Assembly: GCA_002068715.1 (NCBI GenBank)
Contig: MWAR01000560.1
Coordinates: forward strand, 1 to 13,065
Length of the DNA: 13,065 nucleotides
Source of the DNA: a bacterium ADurb.Bin374
GTDB taxonomy: Bacteria; Riflebacteria; Ozemobacteria; Ozemobacterales; Ozemobacteraceae
Reading direction: 5' to 3'
The position numbers and the translations under genes were made by a program. Of this stretch, positions 9,274 to 13,065 are shown piece after piece (positions within the stretch are counted from its first letter, which is position 1; every line of letters starts with the position of its first letter). Under the pieces are notes generated by a model. It had not been told where the DNA came from and did no database searches. It was given only the letters and a program-made list of their open reading frames with translations.

Positions 9274-12200
9274 TTCCCATAGCCGTAGGCGCTCGTCTCA
9301 AACGAGAGGCTGACGACGTTCGGGTTGAGATTTCCCGCGTTGTCCTCGATGGCGAAGTAAGCGTGATACAGCGTGTTCGGCTCGAGATTCATCAGGTTGA
9401 TGGTTCCCTCGACTCCGCTCGACTGGGGGAATGCATCTCCACCAGCCTTGAGGCCCGCCGCCGTCATGACAGACTGTTCCGATGTATAATGCTTGAAATA
9501 CACTATTCCATCCTCGGAAAGTTTCACGAGGATATCCGCCGCCGACATCGTCACGTTGGCCGTCTGAGGGTATGTCGTCGAGAACGACGGAGGCACGGCA
9601 TCGATCGTCACCTGGGCGGACGACGGCTGGGAAACGTTTCCGACATTGTCAATGATATATATCCTATAATTGCCTTCTGTGAGAGGGGCCGTGATGGATA
9701 ACGAAGTTCCGCTGGCGTTGGTCATGTTCGCCGCCGGATAAAACAGCGTCGTGCCATAGGGAGCGAGCCAGACCGTATTGCCAGTGTCGCCGCTCGATTC
9801 GATCGCAACGGAGAGCCCGGGACGCACCCATGCGTTGGCAGCCAGGACCGTGTTCTGATTCCCCGGCGCCGTGTTGTCGACCTGGACGATGGCCGTCGAT
9901 GCCGACGATACGTTTCCCGCGAAATCCTGGACGAAAAGCCGATAGGCTCCCTCGAGAGCGGGTGCGAGAATGCTCGTTGCCTCCCCATACACGCTCGTCA
10001 TGCTCTGGGAGTGGGCGAACGTCGTCGTTCCCTCGGGAGCCAGCCAGATGGTGTTGTAGGCGTCACCGCTCGGAAGAATCCCGATCGGTTCGCTGCCCCG
10101 GACGGCCCAGCTCTTCGACAGAACCGCATTCTGATTGTCCGGAGGAATGTTGTCGTAGAGGCGGGCGAGCTGCGTGGCGGTGACATTTCCGTTTCCGCCG
10201 GCATCGCTCACACTGTCCTCGAACAGGTCGACCGTGACGTTCCCGGACACGAGGGGATGGATGGTGCAGGAGTAGACACGGTTTTCCGTCTGCGTCTGCA
10301 GATTGCGCGCAACGGCATTTTCCAGCGTGAGTTTCGTGAGATCGAAGCCGAAGACCTTTTCGCTGAAGGTGATCGTGACGGAGAACGTTGCGTTCGTCGC
10401 ATGAGGGGAAAGCGACGTCAGCGCCACCGTGGGCGGAATGTTATCGAACGTCCTGAAGAGCTGTTTTGCCGCCAGATTCCCATTTCCAACGCCGTCGATG
10501 ACCTTTCCGGCCGCCAGATCGATCGTGACGCTTCCGTTCGCAGCCGGAGTGACAATGCAGGAAAAGATGCGATTTTCCTCGATGGTCCGGAGATCACCAG
10601 CCGTTCCGTTCGTGATGGCGAGCTTCGCGAGATCGAACCCGGAGACCTTTTCGCTGAAGGTTACGACCACGGGAAACGAAGCATTCGTCGTTGCCGATGC
10701 CGTGGTCGAGAGAGTGACGGCCGGGCGGGCATCATACATGCGCATGAAGCGGGCAGCAGCGATGTTTCCGGTACCGGAGGCGTCGAAAACCTTGTCCGCC
10801 GCGAGATCGACGGTGACGGTTCCAGTCGTGGCAGGCGTGACGATGCAGGTGAAGACACGATTGGAAACCGTCATTCGCCGGTCGCTCGCGACGCCGTTCT
10901 TCACAGTCAGTTTCGAGAGATAGAAACCGGTGATTTCCTCACTGAAGGTGATCGTGAGGGGGATCACCTCGTTCGTCGTCTGCGGTGCGGTGGATGAAAA
11001 CACGACGGTAGGCGCATCCATTCCATAGCTTCTGGTGAACCGCGCAGCCGCAAGATTCGGGTTCCCCGCGGCATCGACGACCTTGCCGGCCGCGAGATCG
11101 ACGGTGACGAGCCCGGGTACGAGTGGGGCAACCGTGCAGGTATAGACACGATTCGCCGTCGTTCGCTGGAGATTGGAGGCAGTTCCATTCCCGATCGTCA
11201 GCTTCGAGAGATCGAACCCGAATACGTCTTCGCTGAAGGCGATCGTCACCGGAAACGCCGCGTTCGCCACGGAGCCGGCCGTGGAACTCAGGACAACGGT
11301 CGGCGGCGTGAGGTCTTCCTCCGTCTCGGAAGCATTCCCCCCCTGGGTTTCGGAAACGGCAAGACGCAGGGAAGCCGTGCTCGTCGCGCCCCGTGCATCA
11401 GCCACCGATACCGAAATCGTCGCCGTTCCCGTCGACAGGGAAGCCGTGAACTCGGCTGAAAAGGCATCGGTGGCGGTTTTCACGATCGTTCCGATGGAGG
11501 CCGACCACGAGATGGACATCGGTTTCGCCTGGTCCGCCGGATCCGGGTCGGTTGCGGCGGCGGCGCAGATGATCCGCTCTCCCGGGAGGAGCACCGTTTT
11601 TGGGAGCGTCAGCCGGACCACCGGGGGATGGTTCAGCACGGTCTCGCCCGGCGTCACGGGGATCGTCACATCGATCTGCTGGGATGTCCCGCGCGTCACG
11701 AGCGGCACCATCACTGTCGAACTGGCCGGGCGGGACGTCGGCGAGGTCGATGCCGATGTCGGGAGGACCGAAAGGTCGGTCAGGGTTTCCGCCGTCGGGA
11801 GCGGCGGGCCGTAGAAACAGCCACCGACCCGTGTCGTGATGATTTCGCCCCAGACAATCACTCGCATATCGGCAGGGAGAGGAGTCCCGACGGCATCGCG
11901 CAGGACGCCCGAGACGGTTTTCGTCGCCGCAAAAAGACTCATGGCCGGGAATTCGGCCGGCTGCCCCGCGGCCACGACCAGAGCCCCGGAGCGGCATTTC
12001 AGCGGCATTCTCGTCAACCTGCTCGTGTAGGAGGCCACCAGCCGATGGGCTCCCAATGGAATATGTTCGAATATATATTCCCCGGATGCATTCGTCACCG
12101 CGTGTGGGAAAAAAGGAAGGCCTTCGATCCACACCTCGGCACCGGGAACTGGCACCAGCCCTCCGTCGGCAGCAAGCATCGATGCGTTCACCAGGGCCTC

Positions 12201-12395
12201 GTTCGCCAGAACCCGGCCGAGCAGGATTCCCTGGTCGGGCGCCGCGGCCGCAGCCCCAATGGAAGGCGTTCCTCCGCCGCTGACGCGGCATCCCGCCGTC
12301 ACGAGGAACAGGACGGCGCCGAGCAGGAAAAACGGAACGGCGAACCGCAGCAGGGGCACGGCGTCCCGTTCCCCGCTCGTCACGCGTTCCGGCAC
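9270..12395 (-). CDS. Large lipoprotein with carboxypeptidase-regulatory, Ig-like and Big_12-like repeats
   Basis: The frame is open from ATG 12554, but that would overlap pepD by 154 bp. The lipoprotein signal (FLLGAVLFLVTAGC) shows the real start is at GTG 12395, 12383 or 12359; I list the first, giving 1041 residues. The last gives the neatest signal peptide (MPLLRFAVPFF). Residue numbers below count from 12554 (subtract 53): lipid-modified C89; carboxypeptidase-regulatory-like domain about 108-207; a looser similar unit 212-300; PKD/Ig-like domain 309-400; four Ig-like repeats of about 96 residues (416-513, 514-609, 610-705, 706-802) of the Big_12 kind ('P.V.lss...a.TN..fpVtitFSE.V.GFdLskLti.Ng.a..l'); two copies of another 92-residue unit (803-894, 895-986); and a FN3-like C-terminal domain (987-1094). 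It is probably surface-anchored, structural or adhesive. It lies 5 bp after the pepD stop, so it is likely in the same mRNA. Confidence 0.88.
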   Translation of the reverse strand: MPERVTSGERDAVPLLRFAVPFFLLGAVLFLVTAGCRVSGGGTPSIGAAAAAPDQGILLGRVLANEALVNASMLAADGGLVPVPGAEVWIEGLPFFPHAVTNASGEYIFEHIPLGAHRLVASYTSRLTRMPLKCRSGALVVAAGQPAEFPAMSLFAATKTVSGVLRDAVGTPLPADMRVIVWGEIITTRVGGCFYGPPLPTAETLTDLSVLPTSASTSPTSRPASSTVMVPLVTRGTSQQIDVTIPVTPGETVLNHPPVVRLTLPKTVLLPGERIICAAAATDPDPADQAKPMSISWSASIGTIVKTATDAFSAEFTASLSTGTATISVSVADARGATSTASLRLAVSETQGGNASETEEDLTPPTVVLSSTAGSVANAAFPVTIAFSEDVFGFDLSKLTIGNGTASNLQRTTANRVYTCTVAPLVPGLVTVDLAAGKVVDAAGNPNLAAARFTRSYGMDAPTVVFSSTAPQTTNEVIPLTITFSEEITGFYLSKLTVKNGVASDRRMTVSNRVFTCIVTPATTGTVTVDLAADKVFDASGTGNIAAARFMRMYDARPAVTLSTTASATTNASFPVVVTFSEKVSGFDLAKLAITNGTAGDLRTIEENRIFSCIVTPAANGSVTIDLAAGKVIDGVGNGNLAAKQLFRTFDNIPPTVALTSLSPHATNATFSVTITFSEKVFGFDLTKLTLENAVARNLQTQTENRVYSCTIHPLVSGNVTVDLFEDSVSDAGGNGNVTATQLARLYDNIPPDNQNAVLSKSWAVRGSEPIGILPSGDAYNTIWLAPEGTTTFAHSQSMTSVYGEATSILAPALEGAYRLFVQDFAGNVSSASTAIVQVDNTAPGNQNTVLAANAWVRPGLSVAIESSGDTGNTVWLAPYGTTLFYPAANMTNASGTSLSITAPLTEGNYRIYIIDNVGNVSQPSSAQVTIDAVPPSFSTTYPQTANVTMSAADILVKLSEDGIVYFKHYTSEQSVMTAAGLKAGGDAFPQSSGVEGTINLMNLEPNTLYHAYFAIEDNAGNLNPNVVSLSFETSAYGYGN
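9597..10148 (-). repeat. Two tandem coding repeats of 276 bp in the lipoprotein gene
   Basis: Units 10148-9873 and 9872-9597 encode matched 92-residue modules. Both open with P..NQN.VL and share GD..NT(I/V)WLAP.GTT.F, a T/S-rich stretch, L.EG.YR(L/I) and a closing D..GNVS..S.A.V..D. They differ from the preceding four repeats and look like a second Ig-like family. Confidence 0.8.
10146..11309 (-). repeat. Four tandem coding repeats of about 288-294 bp (Big_12-like domains)
   Basis: The units are 11309-11016, 11015-10728, 10727-10440 and 10439-10149. Recurring phrases such as 'cgctgaaggt' and 'gagatcgacggtgacg' show similarity at DNA level too. Each encoded unit has FSE(D/E/K), GF.L.KL and a TVDL(A)A.KV.D..G..N ending, plus one cysteine at the same position (C473, C570, C666, C763). 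They probably arose by tandem duplication and may vary in number between strains. Confidence 0.85.
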
Positions 12396-12400
12396 ATCGC

Positions 12401-13065
12401 TCAGAGGCGTTCCCTCAGAAGAAGGACGAGCAGCTTCCGGAGGCGTTCGACGCTGTCGATCCGCACGCGCTCGTTCGGCGTATGCGCGTTCTCGATCGTC
12501 GGCCCGAAGGAAACCATTTCCATTCCGGGAATCAGCTCGCCGATGGCGCCGCATTCGAGTCCCGCGTGAACGACGTTGAGACGCATCGCGGACCCGCCCA
12601 ATCCGCTATATAAATCTGATACTTTTTTAACAAGCGGTGCATCGGGGCTCGTCTGCCACGGAGGATACGGAACGCCGGCCTCGACGGTGCCGCCGATGCG
12701 ACCGACGATCTGTCGGAGTTTCTCCCCGAGTTCGGCGATGACGCGCAGGCTGGAGCTCTGCAGATGCGAGATGAGGATGACGGAGCCGGTCGCCGTGGAG
12801 ATGACGCCTGGATTCATCGAGGTTTCGACGAGACCGGGGAACTGGGTGCTCATCTGCTGGACGCCGCACGGCAGGTCCAGAATGAACTCGGTGAACCGGC
12901 GGGTGTCGTTCACGGACAGGGCATCTGGAACGGCTCCCAGGATGGGAATGATCCGAAGTTCGATCGATGGATCACCCGCGGCATATTCGCGCCTCAGGCG
13001 TTTTTCCAGCAGCGGGAGCATCTCGGCCAGGATCGGCAGATGTTTCGTCGGCACCGCCGCATCGA
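12401..13065 (-). CDS. pepD: Aminoacyl-histidine dipeptidase PepD, C-terminal part (5' end outside window)
   Basis: PepD (M20C family, cytosolic non-specific dipeptidase) cleaves Xaa-His and other dipeptides using a two-metal site. The frame continues through the window edge, and the GTG at 13054 is internal (preceded by DAA), so about 221 of the roughly 485 residues are present. Diagnostic segments are QMSTQFPGLVETSMNPGVIS with the following SSSLRVIAEL (the lid/dimerisation domain) and VVHAGLECGAIGELIPGMEM-VSFGPTIENAHTPNERV near the end. The histidine of VHAGLECG is the likely last metal ligand. The N-terminal metal ligands and catalytic glutamate lie outside the window. The TGA (12403-12401) is followed after 5 bp by the first possible start of the lipoprotein gene, suggesting co-transcription although the functions look unrelated. 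Confidence 0.93.
   Translation of the reverse strand, partial: DAAVPTKHLPILAEMLPLLEKRLRREYAAGDPSIELRIIPILGAVPDALSVNDTRRFTEFILDLPCGVQQMSTQFPGLVETSMNPGVISTATGSVILISHLQSSSLRVIAELGEKLRQIVGRIGGTVEAGVPYPPWQTSPDAPLVKKVSDLYSGLGGSAMRLNVVHAGLECGAIGELIPGMEMVSFGPTIENAHTPNERVRIDSVERLRKLLVLLLRERL

Noticed and set aside
10011..10997. A 328-codon plus-strand frame opposite the lipoprotein repeats
   Set aside because: It mirrors the Ig-like repeats on the other strand, explaining its own repetitive look. It has no start signal.
12396..12554. Start of the lipoprotein at ATG 12554
   Set aside because: It would overlap pepD by 154 bp and put about 65 arginine-rich residues before the lipoprotein signal; those residues are pepD's end read in another frame.
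1..13065. Defence system, transposase, integrase, tRNA or rRNA genes
   Set aside because: No motif of a nuclease, helicase, reverse transcriptase, recombinase or transposase was found in the believable genes. No cloverleaf or rRNA-like segment was noticed by eye; a tRNA/Rfam scan would settle the RNA question.

Overview
This 13 kb window looks like chromosome from a Gram-negative bacterium. It encodes lipoprotein and Sec-type signal peptides, a probable outer-membrane beta-barrel protein, and several surface or periplasmic proteins. Most of it is GC-rich, with the codon bias that creates long false ORFs on the antisense strand. The mix (modular Ig-like surface proteins, an exported fused M16 peptidase, intergenic repeats of the 'cgcagaga' and 'cgggtttcaaacccg' kinds) suits a large-genome environmental lineage known mainly from metagenomes. 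I cannot name the phylum from sequence alone.

Layout. (1) 2-1465 (+): 3' part of an AT-richer gene for a protein of repeated carboxypeptidase-regulatory-like beta-sandwich domains. Overlapping its stop is a GC-rich gene (1462-2319, +) for an exported, beta-barrel-like protein, probably started at a rare CTG. (2) 2344-2745 (-): a YccF-family inner-membrane protein with a clear internal duplication. (3) 2746-3197 and 3741-4219: two intergenic stretches holding inverted copies of the same repeat modules. They bracket msrB (3198-3740, -), an exported methionine-R-sulfoxide reductase with its own promoter. (4) 4220-7003 (+): a full-length exported zinc peptidase of family M16 with one catalytic and one non-catalytic half, ending at a strong terminator (7027-7056). 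(5) 7058-7899 (-): a two-gene unit, a YhcH/NanQ/TabA-family protein followed by an unrecognised 130-residue protein coupled through an ATGA overlap. (6) 7900-8186: a divergent intergenic region with two tandem 60/61-bp units, each able to form two hairpins. (7) 8187-8318 (+): an unlisted 43-residue (or 52-residue) four-cysteine protein; then 8416-9273 (+), a membrane-anchored ankyrin-repeat protein that may be translated from a leaderless mRNA. (8) 9270-12395 (-): a large multi-domain Ig-like lipoprotein converging on the ankyrin gene with a 4-nt overlap. It lies directly downstream of pepD (12401-13065, -, 5' end outside the window), probably in the same transcript.

How it fits together: most products act in the envelope or periplasm (adhesin-like Ig proteins, barrel, exported protease, exported MsrB, anchored ankyrin protein), but they do not form one recognisable pathway. 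No defence system, CRISPR array, transposase, rRNA or tRNA was seen. The least ordinary parts are the inverted repeat modules around msrB, the hairpin-bearing tandem repeat beside the four-cysteine small protein, the CTG-started barrel gene at a sharp composition boundary, and the single cysteine conserved in each Ig-like repeat of the lipoprotein.
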